DNA from: Cognatundibacterium squillarum
GTDB lineage: Bacteria > Pseudomonadota > Gammaproteobacteria > Burkholderiales > Burkholderiaceae_D
Direction: 5' to 3'
DNA length: 64,000 nt
Assembly: GCF_014652435.1 (NCBI RefSeq)
Contig: NZ_BMYU01000001.1
Location: 868,001-932,000 of the forward strand
A program made the translations under genes and the position numbers. The notes under the pieces are model-generated. The model did no database searches, was not told the origin of the DNA, and saw only the letters and a program-made list of their open reading frames with translations. Positions 26,144 through 33,022 of the stretch are shown one piece after another. Every line of letters begins with the position of its first letter. Positions within the stretch are counted from its first letter, which is position 1.

Positions 26144-26805
26144 TGTCCGCAGCAGTCTCTTCGGTTCTCGTGTTCGGTGGCAGCTTTGACCCTGTTCACC
26201 GCGGTCATGTTGCGCTGGCAAGCCGCTTTTGTGAACTGCTGCAACCACAGCAACTCAGAATTATTCCTGCCGGGCAACCCTGGCAAAAAAGCGCTCTGAC
26301 GGCTACATCGGAGCAAAGAGTCAGCATGCTCAGGCTGGCTTTTGAAAACTGGTCATTGTGCCAGCTGGAGATTGATGAACAGGAAATCGTGAGGGCGTGC
26401 CAGCAGCAGCCCAGTTATACGATAGAAACCCTGCGTCAGCTCCGTGCTGAATTAGGACCGGACACCTGCATTCATCTGGCGATGGGTGCGGATCAGTTAC
26501 ATAACCTGCATACCTGGCGCGAATGGGAACATTTGTTCAGCTATGCCAACCTGTGCGTGGCAGCCAGACCGGGCTTCAGTCTGGATTTGTCCGCCGGTGC
26601 AGTCAGGGATGTCTGGAAACAAAGAGCAACAAGCGCAGAACGATTACGCAGCCTGCCCTGTGGCGGCACCCTGATCGAGCCGGATCTCGACTGGGATGTC
26701 TCTGCCACCCAACTGAGGGAAGGTTTAATGCGGCATAATCCTGCAATCCGGTCGCTGGTTCCTGTCAAGGTGCTAGACTACCTGCAACAACATACTATTT
26801 ACTGA
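26143..26805 (+). CDS. nadD: Nicotinate-nucleotide adenylyltransferase
   Basis: NAD synthesis: adenylates nicotinate mononucleotide. 220 residues. The nucleotidyltransferase motif VFGGSFDPVHRGHVALA is near the N-terminus. The KSALTATSEQRVSMLRLA region, PSYTIETLRQLRAE and GADQLHNLHTWREWEHL follow, and the ISATQLR-like block appears as VSATQLREGL. The start is the ATG overlapping the hemF stop codon (TGATG); a GTG nine bases upstream is less likely. It is followed by rsfS two bases later, the conserved nadD-rsfS-rlmH order. Confidence 0.96.
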   Translation: MSAAVSSVLVFGGSFDPVHRGHVALASRFCELLQPQQLRIIPAGQPWQKSALTATSEQRVSMLRLAFENWSLCQLEIDEQEIVRACQQQPSYTIETLRQLRAELGPDTCIHLAMGADQLHNLHTWREWEHLFSYANLCVAARPGFSLDLSAGAVRDVWKQRATSAERLRSLPCGGTLIEPDLDWDVSATQLREGLMRHNPAIRSLVPVKVLDYLQQHTIY

Positions 26806-26807
26806 TT

Positions 26808-27485
26808 ATGGATATTAAAAAACTGCAAAGCCTCGTTGTCGATGCCCTGGAAGATGTTAAAGGCCAGGAAATTCAACTGTTCGACACGACGCATCTGACC
26901 AGCCTGTTCGACCGTGTACTGGTCGTTTCCGGTACATCGAACCGTCAGACCCGTGCGCTGGCCGCATCGGTACGTGACAAAGTCAAAGGCGCCGGCGGCG
27001 ACATCGTCAGCATGGAAGGCGAAACCACCGGTGAATGGGTACTGGTCGATCTGGGCGACATGGTCGTTCACATCATGCAACCGGCAATCCGTGCTTACTA
27101 CCGTCTGGAAGAAATCTGGGGCGACAAACCAGTGAAACTGGGCGCAGCAAAACGTACTGCGAAGAAAACCGCCAGCCCGAGCACCGATGACGAAGAAAAA
27201 CCGAAACGCACCCGCAAAACTGCGGCGAAAGCACCGGTTGAAGTGACCTTCGACATGATGGCAATTCAGGCACCGCTGGAAGATGATGAAAAACCGGCAC
27301 GTAAGCCACGTGCGCGTAAAGCAGCGACTACTGAAACTGCTGCCGCGAAACCGGCCGTACGTAAGCCACGTGCACCAGCCGTTCCAAGCGGTGGCCGTGT
27401 GAAAGTTGCCGCGACTAAATCTTCCGTTGCTTCTGCAAAACAGGCTGCGGCAAAACGCACAACCCGTAAGAAAGCAGCAGAATAA
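26808..27485 (+). CDS. rsfS: Ribosome silencing factor RsfS with a long basic C-terminal extension
   Basis: Binds ribosomal protein uL14 and blocks subunit joining in starvation. Residues 1-115 are a complete RsfS/YbeB domain (ALEDVKGQEIQLFDTTHLTS, TSNRQTRALAASVRDKVK, GEWVLVDLGDMVVHIM, YYRLEEIWGDKP), which is the usual whole protein. Here it continues with about 110 residues rich in Lys, Ala, Arg and Pro (AAKRTAKKTA, KPKRTRKTAAKAP, RKPRARKAATTET, KRTTRKKAAE), like the tails of histone H1-like proteins, interrupted by a short acidic piece TFDMMAIQAPLEDDE. Total 225 residues. The frame is continuous with similar codon use, so this is not an obvious frameshift. It ends just before a strong terminator. 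Confidence 0.93.
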   Translation: MDIKKLQSLVVDALEDVKGQEIQLFDTTHLTSLFDRVLVVSGTSNRQTRALAASVRDKVKGAGGDIVSMEGETTGEWVLVDLGDMVVHIMQPAIRAYYRLEEIWGDKPVKLGAAKRTAKKTASPSTDDEEKPKRTRKTAAKAPVEVTFDMMAIQAPLEDDEKPARKPRARKAATTETAAAKPAVRKPRAPAVPSGGRVKVAATKSSVASAKQAAAKRTTRKKAAE

Positions 27486-27520
27486 ACCCTGCTTCTGTCT
27501 CTGTCTGACACAGATCTTGA

Positions 27521-27546
27521 AATGGCTGCCGCGGCAGCCATTTTTT
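27521..27546 (+). terminator. Terminator after rsfS
   Basis: AATGGCTGCC (27521-27530) and GGCAGCCATT (27533-27542) form a perfect stem with a 2-base apex, running into TTTTTT (27541-27546). Confidence 0.85.
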
Positions 27547-27574
27547 GTGGACGACAGCTCACCGAAAGAACACC

Positions 27575-28045
27575 ATGCAACTGATTATTGCTGCAGTCGG
27601 GCACAAAATGCCGGACTGGATAGAAAACGGCTTTCAGGAATACACCAAGCGTATGCCTGCTGAATGTCGCGTCATACTGAAAGAAATCAAACCGGTAGAC
27701 CGCTCCGGCAGCCGTACTGCCGAAACCGTCATGGCTATGGAGCGCACCCGCATTGAAGCGGTGATCCCGAAAGGCGCGCGCGTCATTGCGCTGGATGAAC
27801 GCGGTAAAGACTGGACCTCGGTCGCCCTGTCGCAACAGCTGACGCAATGGCAGCAGGACGGACGTGATGTGGTGTTTATCATCGGCGGTGCCGACGGTTT
27901 AGATCCTGAAATCAAAGCCCGTGCAGATAATCTGATCCGCGTTTCCAGTATGACCCTTCCGCATGGTATGGTTAGGGTTTTGCTCGCAGAACAACTTTAC
28001 CGGGCCTGGTCGATTACCCAGAACCATCCTTACCACCGGGTCTGA
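27575..28045 (+). CDS. rlmH: 23S rRNA (pseudouridine1915-N3)-methyltransferase
   Basis: SPOUT methyltransferase that modifies pseudouridine 1915 in 23S rRNA helix 69. 156 residues, the standard length. [20 protein letters not shown] at the start, EYTKRMP, then [20 protein letters not shown], the knot motif [41 protein letters not shown] (about residues 127-147), ending in HPYHRV. The start at 27575 removes ten non-conserved residues that the frame allows upstream. It is preceded by a terminator, so it may have its own promoter. Confidence 0.97.
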   Translation: MQLIIAAVGHKMPDWIENGFQEYTKRMPAECRVILKEIKPVDRSGSRTAETVMAMERTRIEAVIPKGARVIALDERGKDWTSVALSQQLTQWQQDGRDVVFIIGGADGLDPEIKARADNLIRVSSMTLPHGMVRVLLAEQLYRAWSITQNHPYHRV

Positions 28046-28054
28046 CACCGATTC

Positions 28055-28672
28055 ATGATGAAACCACCAATGATTTATCTGGCTTCCAAAAGCCCGCGCC
28101 GCCGTGAGTTACTGACACAGGCAGGCATTTCTTACGAATTACTGCTGTTACGCGACAAGCCGCCGCGCGGTCCGGATGTGACGGAAATCGTGGAGCCGGG
28201 CGAGTTGCCGCTGCACTATGTACAGCGTGTCACCCGTGAAAAAGCGGAAATGGCGTGGAAAGCCATGCACTGGCGCAAATGGGAAGAACGTCCGGTGCTG
28301 GCAGCCGACACCACGGTCGTGGTGGATCATCATATTCTGGGCAAACCAGCTGACCGCGAAGAAGCGGAACACATGATGCGTATGCTGTCCGGACGCAGCC
28401 ATCAGGTGCTGACCAGCCTTGCGCTGCGTACAGCCAGTGGTGTGCTGGCAGTGACGCAAAGCTCCGACGTCACGTTTGCGGCGCTCAGCGATGCCGACAT
28501 CGCCGCCTACTGTGCCGGCAGCGAACCCTATGACAAAGCCGGTGGCTACGGCATTCAGGGCAAAGCCGCGCAGTTTATCCGTCATATCAGCGGCAGTTAC
28601 TCCGGTATTATGGGCTTACCGATTTTTGAAACCTGCCAGCTGCTGCGTGATGCTGGCCTGCAATGGGAATAA
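28055..28672 (+). CDS. maf: Maf family nucleoside triphosphate pyrophosphatase (YhdE-type)
   Basis: House-cleaning enzyme hydrolysing non-canonical or excess nucleotides; the YhdE subgroup prefers dTTP/UTP. 205 residues. LASKSPRRRELLTQAGI carries the phosphate-binding SxSPRR motif. REKAEMAW, VLAADTTVVVDHHILGKP with the catalytic acidic residue, GRSHQVLTSLAL, then EPYDKAGGYGIQGKAAQFI and GSYSGIMGLPIFE complete the fold. Nine bases after rlmH and nine before rng. The maf-rng pairing also occurs in E. coli (yhdE-rng), which supports the subgroup. The start could be either of two adjacent ATG codons or the one 15 bases on. Confidence 0.95.
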   Translation: MMKPPMIYLASKSPRRRELLTQAGISYELLLLRDKPPRGPDVTEIVEPGELPLHYVQRVTREKAEMAWKAMHWRKWEERPVLAADTTVVVDHHILGKPADREEAEHMMRMLSGRSHQVLTSLALRTASGVLAVTQSSDVTFAALSDADIAAYCAGSEPYDKAGGYGIQGKAAQFIRHISGSYSGIMGLPIFETCQLLRDAGLQWE

Positions 28673-28681
28673 CAAAGAATC

Positions 28682-30145
28682 ATGGAAGATCTGCTGATTA
28701 ACATCACCCCGCAGGAAACCCGCGTGGCTCTGATTTTTCAGGGTGCCGTGCAGGAACTGCATGTGGAACGCACCTTGTCGCGCGGTCTGGTTGGCAATAT
28801 TTATCTGGGCAAAGTGGTCCGTGTTCTGCCGGGCATGCAAAGCGCGTTTATCGACATCGGTCTCGAGCGCGCCGCTTTCCTGCATGTGGCTGACATCTGG
28901 GATGCCAAACCGCAGGACGGCAATCCGAACACCGCATTGAAACCGATAGAAAAACTGCTGTTTGACGGCCAGAGCATCACTGTTCAAGTCATCAAAGATC
29001 CTATCGGCACCAAAGGCGCACGCCTGTCGACGCAAATCTCGATTGCTGGCCGTATGCTGGTATTCCTGCCACAGGACAAGCATGTCGGCATTTCGCAGAA
29101 AATTGAAAATGAAGCAGGTCGCGAAGCCCTGCGCGAGCGCGTAACCAGCCTGCAGCAACCGGAAGATAAAGGTGGCTTCATCGTACGCACCATGGCGGAA
29201 GATGCGAATGACGATGAACTGAAAGCCGATATCGATTACCTGCGCCGCACCTGGGCCAATATCAGTCAGGCCGCCAAAAGCAAACCGGCTGGCAGCCTGC
29301 TGTATCAGGATCTGAATCTGGCGCAGCGCGTGCTGCGCGATTTTGTGAATGAAGAAACCGGTTCGATTCAGGTTGATTCGCGTGAAAATTTCCAGATGCT
29401 GACCGAATTCGGCAGCCAGTACATGCCTTCCGTGCTGCCACGTCTGCAGCATTACACCGGCGAACGTCCGTTATTTGATTTGTACGGGGTGGAAGAAGAA
29501 ATTGAACGTGCGCTGGGTCGCCGTGTTGATCTGAAATCCGGCGGCTATCTGATCATCGATCAGACCGAAGCCATGACCACCATCGACGTCAACACCGGCA
29601 GCTTTGTCGCCGGTCGCAACTTTGACGACACGATTTTCAAAACCAATCTGGAAGCAGCGCACGCCATTGCGCGTCAGCTGCGCTTGCGTAACCTCGGCGG
29701 CATTATCATCCTTGATCTGATCGATATGGAAAATGCAGAGCACCGCACCGCCGTGCTGGCCGAGCTGAACAAAGCCTTATCGCGTGACCGTACCAAACTG
29801 TCGGTTTCCGGCTTTTCTGCACTGGGTCTGGTGGAAGTCACCCGCAAACGCACGCGCGAATCGCTGGCGCATGTGTTGTGCGAAACCTGCCCTGCCTGTA
29901 CCGGCAAAGGCATGGTCAAAACCGCCCGTACCGTTTGCTACGAAATCCTGCGCGAACTGCTGCGCGAAGCCAAGCAATTCAATCCGCGCGAATTCCGCAT
30001 TCTGGCCTCGCAAATCGTGGTCGATATGTTCCTTGAGGAAGAATCGCAGCATCTGGCCATGCTCGGCGATTTCATCGGCAAACCGATCTCGCTGCAAGTC
30101 GAAAACTCTTTCCATCAGGAACAGTACGACATCATCCTGATGTAA
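28682..30145 (+). CDS. rng: Ribonuclease G
   Basis: Endoribonuclease that matures the 16S rRNA 5' end and degrades some mRNAs. 487 residues, the usual RNase G length, without the long RNase E tail. The S1-like domain is near residues 35-120 (GNIYLGKVVRVLPGMQSAFIDIG, broken here by position). The catalytic region has YLIIDQTEAMTTIDVNTGSF and GGIIILDLIDMENAEHR with the magnesium-binding aspartates. The zinc-link motif is CETCPACTGKG (CPxCxG type). The C-terminal domain ends HQEQYDIILM. It is the last gene of the rlmH-maf-rng run and has a strong terminator. Confidence 0.97.
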   Translation: MEDLLINITPQETRVALIFQGAVQELHVERTLSRGLVGNIYLGKVVRVLPGMQSAFIDIGLERAAFLHVADIWDAKPQDGNPNTALKPIEKLLFDGQSITVQVIKDPIGTKGARLSTQISIAGRMLVFLPQDKHVGISQKIENEAGREALRERVTSLQQPEDKGGFIVRTMAEDANDDELKADIDYLRRTWANISQAAKSKPAGSLLYQDLNLAQRVLRDFVNEETGSIQVDSRENFQMLTEFGSQYMPSVLPRLQHYTGERPLFDLYGVEEEIERALGRRVDLKSGGYLIIDQTEAMTTIDVNTGSFVAGRNFDDTIFKTNLEAAHAIARQLRLRNLGGIIILDLIDMENAEHRTAVLAELNKALSRDRTKLSVSGFSALGLVEVTRKRTRESLAHVLCETCPACTGKGMVKTARTVCYEILRELLREAKQFNPREFRILASQIVVDMFLEEESQHLAMLGDFIGKPISLQVENSFHQEQYDIILM

Positions 30146-30168
30146 TCCGTCAACCGGAATCCGGATCA

Positions 30169-30214
30169 GGCTGCGCTGCGGACTATGCAAGTCTCCGCAT
30201 CGCAGCCTTTTTTT
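30169..30214 (+). terminator. Terminator after rng
   Basis: GGCTGCGCTGCGGA (30169-30182) pairs with TCCGCATCGCAGCC (30194-30207) at 13 of 14 positions, followed by TTTTTTT. Confidence 0.9.
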
Positions 30215-30233
30215 ACCTGTCCGGAGCGCCACT

Positions 30234-30310
30234 GTTTCTGCGGACGTCCGTGAAAAACCAACTTTTTTCTGTGCAGGACTCCGCATTTTGGCTATTTCAG
30301 GCAGTTTTTA
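30234..30310 (+). repeat. Intergenic repeat family, copy 6 (degenerate)
   Basis: Keeps TTTCTGCGGACGTCCG (versus TTTCTGCCGACGACCG), GTGCAGGACTCCGCATTTTG and TATTTCAGGCAGTTTTTACG, in the same order and spacing as copies 1 and 2, but lacks the left part. It lies between convergent rng and the LysR gene. Confidence 0.55.
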
Positions 30311-30344
30311 CGCCTTCGGGTGCTGTCGGAACCCAACAGGACAT

Positions 30345-31235
30345 TCACCAAGGCCTTTGCTCGAAGCGCTGCACCAGAAAATCCAGCAAGGCACGTACCG
30401 CAGGCGCGAGATGACGGCGTGACGGGTACAAGGCATACACACCGATTTGCGCTGCCTGCCAGTCGCTGAGCACGCTGATCAGCTGACCTTCGCGCAGCAC
30501 AGGATTGACCAGATACGCCGGAAGTAAGGCGATACCGGCACCGGCGATTGCAGCCTGCATCAGCGAGGTCGCGTCATCCATCGTCAGTCTGACCGGAACC
30601 GTAAACCGCTGCGTCTGTCCGTTGTGGCTCAGGGTCCAGCCGTCACGCCCGAAATGACTGTGGCTGATACAACTGTGCTGCGCCAGCTGATCCGGATGCG
30701 CGGGCGTGCCAGCCAGTCGCAGATAGGCAGGACTGGCCACCATTACCGAGTCACAGATTGCCAGCGGACGCGAAACCAGACCGGGGTCGGGCGACTGACT
30801 GATGCGGATCGCCAGATCTATGCGCTCTTCCAGCAGATTCACCGCCTGATCGCCGAGTTTCACGTCAATTTTCAGCGCCGGATGCTGCTGCAGAAACGCC
30901 GCCAGCGCTGTTGCGAGCTGCGCATAGGCAAACGATACGCTGCAGGTCAGACGCAGCAGGCCGGATAACTCTTCGGCATCGGTACGCACTTCCTGCTGCA
31001 AAGCCTCCGCCACGCCGTGCAATTGCTGCGCACGCTGCAGACAGCGCTCGCCCGCATCCGTCAGCGCCAGTCTGCGGGTGGTGCGCTGGATCAGGCGCAC
31101 ACCGAGCCAGCTTTCCAGCGATTCCACATAGCGGCTGACCATCACCCGCGACATTTCCAGCCGGTCGGCGGCCGCCGTAAAACTGCCGGTGGCAGCCACC
31201 TCGCAAAACACTTTCATCGCCATCAGCCTGTCCAT
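30345..31235 (-). CDS. LysR family transcriptional regulator
   Basis: 296-residue LTTR of normal length. The N-terminal winged HTH has MKVFCEVAATGSFTAAADRL, EMSRVMVSRYVESLESWLGV and RLIQRTTRRLALTDAG. The C-terminal periplasmic-binding-like effector domain begins about residue 90 (LSGLLRLTCSVSFAYAQL... DLAIRISQSPDPGLVSRPLA). GGGAGAGATCC precedes the ATG at 31235; the frame is open upstream but without homology. It is divergent from a secreted MBL-fold protein, the usual LTTR-target layout, with repeated TGAAAC-type half-sites between them. The effector is unknown. Confidence 0.92.
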   Translation of the reverse strand: MDRLMAMKVFCEVAATGSFTAAADRLEMSRVMVSRYVESLESWLGVRLIQRTTRRLALTDAGERCLQRAQQLHGVAEALQQEVRTDAEELSGLLRLTCSVSFAYAQLATALAAFLQQHPALKIDVKLGDQAVNLLEERIDLAIRISQSPDPGLVSRPLAICDSVMVASPAYLRLAGTPAHPDQLAQHSCISHSHFGRDGWTLSHNGQTQRFTVPVRLTMDDATSLMQAAIAGAGIALLPAYLVNPVLREGQLISVLSDWQAAQIGVYALYPSRRHLAPAVRALLDFLVQRFEQRPW

Positions 31236-31277
31236 GGATCTCTCCCGGTCTCCCTCGCGTCTAATTTGCACAATTTC

Positions 31278-31360
31278 TGAAACAATGAAGCACAGTTTAG
31301 CGCATTTATCTTCTGTTTCATTACCAATACACTGCGTCCTGTCGAATCTGAAACGGTTCA
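31278..31360. promoter_or_regulatory. Probable LysR-type binding region
   Basis: The 153-base divergent gap has an inverted pair TGAAACA (31278-31284) and TGTTTCA (31314-31320), and a third dyad TGAA-ACGG-TTCA (31349-31360) about 30 bases before the downstream ATG. Multiple related half-sites fit LTTR tetramer binding. Confidence 0.5.
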
Positions 31361-31388
31361 AAATAACTCTCACCCGAAAGGATGCATC

Positions 31389-32252
31389 ATGCTGAAATCT
31401 GTTGTTCTGACTGCCACCCTCGCCCTAACTGCCACCACTGCAATGGCAGAAGCCCCGTTGAAAGTCCGCGTCTATCAGGCGGATGGTGCCAGCTTCAATG
31501 TCACTTCCACCCTGATCAGCGGCGAAAAAGAAGCGATTGTGATTGACGGTGGCTTCACCCGCGCCGACGCGCTGCGCATTGCCGCCAATGTGCTGGACAG
31601 CGGCAAAACCCTGAAAACGATATTCGTGAGTCAGGCCGATCCTGACTATTACTTTGGCGTGGAAACGCTGAAGCAATTTTTCCCGCAGGCAGAAGTGCTG
31701 ACCACACCAGCGGTACTGGAAAAAATTCAGGCCAAAGTTGCCGGTAAAGTCGCTTACTGGGGCCCGAAAATGGGTGCGAATGCGCCGAAACAACCGGTAC
31801 TGCCACAGGTTTACACAGCAAAATCGCTGCAACTGGAAGGACACAGCATCGAAATTCGCGGCACCAGCGGCATCCTCGCGCATCGCCCTTATCTGTGGAT
31901 TCCGTCACTGAAAATGATTGCCGGTGACATCGCAGTATTCCAGCAAATGCATGTATGGACAGCAGACACCCAGTCTGTTGCTGAACGTCAGGCATGGCAG
32001 GCACAACTGAACGAGATGCTGGCACTGAAACCGGAAATGGTCGTGCCGGGTCATATGCGTCAGGGTGAAAAAACCGATACATCTGCGATTCTGTACACCG
32101 CCGAATATCTGAAACGCTTCGAGCAGGAAGCCGGTAAAGCCAAGGACGGTAATGCTCTGATCAGCGCCATGCAGGCCGCGTATCCGGACGCCGTTGGTGC
32201 GATTTCACTGGAAATCGGTGCCCGTGTCGCGAAAGGTGAAATGAAGTGGTAA
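31389..32252 (+). CDS. Secreted MBL-fold protein with an altered metal motif
   Basis: 287 residues with a clear Sec signal peptide (MLKSVVLTATLALTATTAMA). The fold is recognisable: FNVTSTLISGEKEAIVIDGG, then TIFVSQADPDYYFGVETLKQ, later MIAGDIAVF with D180, and VVPGHM with H222. The canonical HxHxDH metal motif is replaced by Q82-A-D84-P-D86-Y87, keeping one aspartate but losing all three histidines. It may bind metal differently or be non-catalytic. AAAGGATGCATC precedes the ATG. It is divergent from a LysR regulator that probably controls it. No substrate is suggested; a periplasmic location is inferred from the signal peptide. Confidence 0.85.
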   Translation: MLKSVVLTATLALTATTAMAEAPLKVRVYQADGASFNVTSTLISGEKEAIVIDGGFTRADALRIAANVLDSGKTLKTIFVSQADPDYYFGVETLKQFFPQAEVLTTPAVLEKIQAKVAGKVAYWGPKMGANAPKQPVLPQVYTAKSLQLEGHSIEIRGTSGILAHRPYLWIPSLKMIAGDIAVFQQMHVWTADTQSVAERQAWQAQLNEMLALKPEMVVPGHMRQGEKTDTSAILYTAEYLKRFEQEAGKAKDGNALISAMQAAYPDAVGAISLEIGARVAKGEMKW

Positions 32253-32307
32253 GTCGTATTGCCGCAGGCTGAATAAGGTTTTTCAGACTGCTTCAATCGA
32301 AAATAGC

Positions 32308-32349
32308 AAAGCGTAATCAGCGGAATCTGCTGGCGACGCTTTTGCTTTT
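32308..32349 (+). terminator. Probable terminator after the secreted MBL-fold gene
   Basis: AAAGCGT (32308-32314) pairs with ACGCTTT (32336-32342), with an inner CAGC/GCTG, followed by TTTGCTTTT. Confidence 0.55.
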
Positions 32350-32498
32350 GTTCAGTCAGAAGTCTGTCTCAGTCCGAATTACAATCAACTGAAGAGCCCC
32401 CTCATTTTTACTAATATATTTTAGTTTCCCTCATCCGAATTCACTTAAATATGATTTAATTAACTCGTTTGATTAACTCCATTAATTTTGATCCGGAC

Positions 32499-32927
32499 AT
32501 GAAAATCACTACGCTCTGGAAGTTCCTGATGACAGCCCTGCTCACCTTCATCAGTGGTGCTTCGATGGCGGCGCCTCCCGACGCTGACTGCTCTGACCGT
32601 AAAAATACCTTCGATATTACAAATTGTATGATCGAGAAAATGGATGCAAAAGAAGTGAAGCTCAGAAAATATCTGTCTGCTGCACAGAAACGGGAAAAGG
32701 AAACCGGGGGGAATGACGAGGAATTAATTGAAACGCAGAAAATCTGGGAAAATTATGTGCGTAAGCATTGCGGTTATCTTTACAGCCGCGAACCAGGAAG
32801 CGCACGGTATCGCGATTCGGCCGAATGCCAGCTGCGGCTCTACGATGAACGCATTAAGGAAATCTGGCTTGCTTATCTGACCTACAATGGCTCCACGTCA
32901 CCGGTTCTGCCGGACCCGAAAGATTAA
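32499..32927 (+). CDS. LprI-like (DUF1311) secreted small protein
   Basis: 142 residues with a Sec signal peptide (MKITTLWKFLMTALLTFISG, cleaved near SMA). The mature part has the DUF1311/LprI-N layout: an early cysteine (DADCSDRKNTFDITNCMIEKM), a helical stretch with Lys and Glu, then TQKIWENYVRKHCGYLYS and AECQLRLYDERIKEIW, giving four cysteines likely paired as two disulfides. Some LprI proteins inhibit lysozyme; others have no known role. ATG 32499 is chosen for the signal peptide. AT-rich DNA lies upstream (32380-32470), a probable promoter region. Confidence 0.75.
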   Translation: MKITTLWKFLMTALLTFISGASMAAPPDADCSDRKNTFDITNCMIEKMDAKEVKLRKYLSAAQKREKETGGNDEELIETQKIWENYVRKHCGYLYSREPGSARYRDSAECQLRLYDERIKEIWLAYLTYNGSTSPVLPDPKD

Positions 32928-32962
32928 ATGCAGTTGCAGCACTATCACTGACAACTAACGAT

Positions 32963-32996
32963 AAAAAAAACGGCTGATGTTCATCAGCCGTTTTGC
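32963..32996. terminator. Bidirectional terminator
   Basis: AAAACGGCTGATG (32967-32979) pairs perfectly with CATCAGCCGTTTT (32982-32994), with A and T runs at both ends. It lies between the convergent LprI-like and fadD genes. Confidence 0.92.
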
Positions 32997-33022
32997 ATGA
33001 CAGTTTTTCACCTCAGCCTGTC

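Noticed and set aside
26808-27485. RsfS tail considered as a fused separate gene after a frameshift
   Set aside because: One continuous frame with uniform codon use, no stop or start near residue 115, and low-complexity composition rather than a recognisable second domain.
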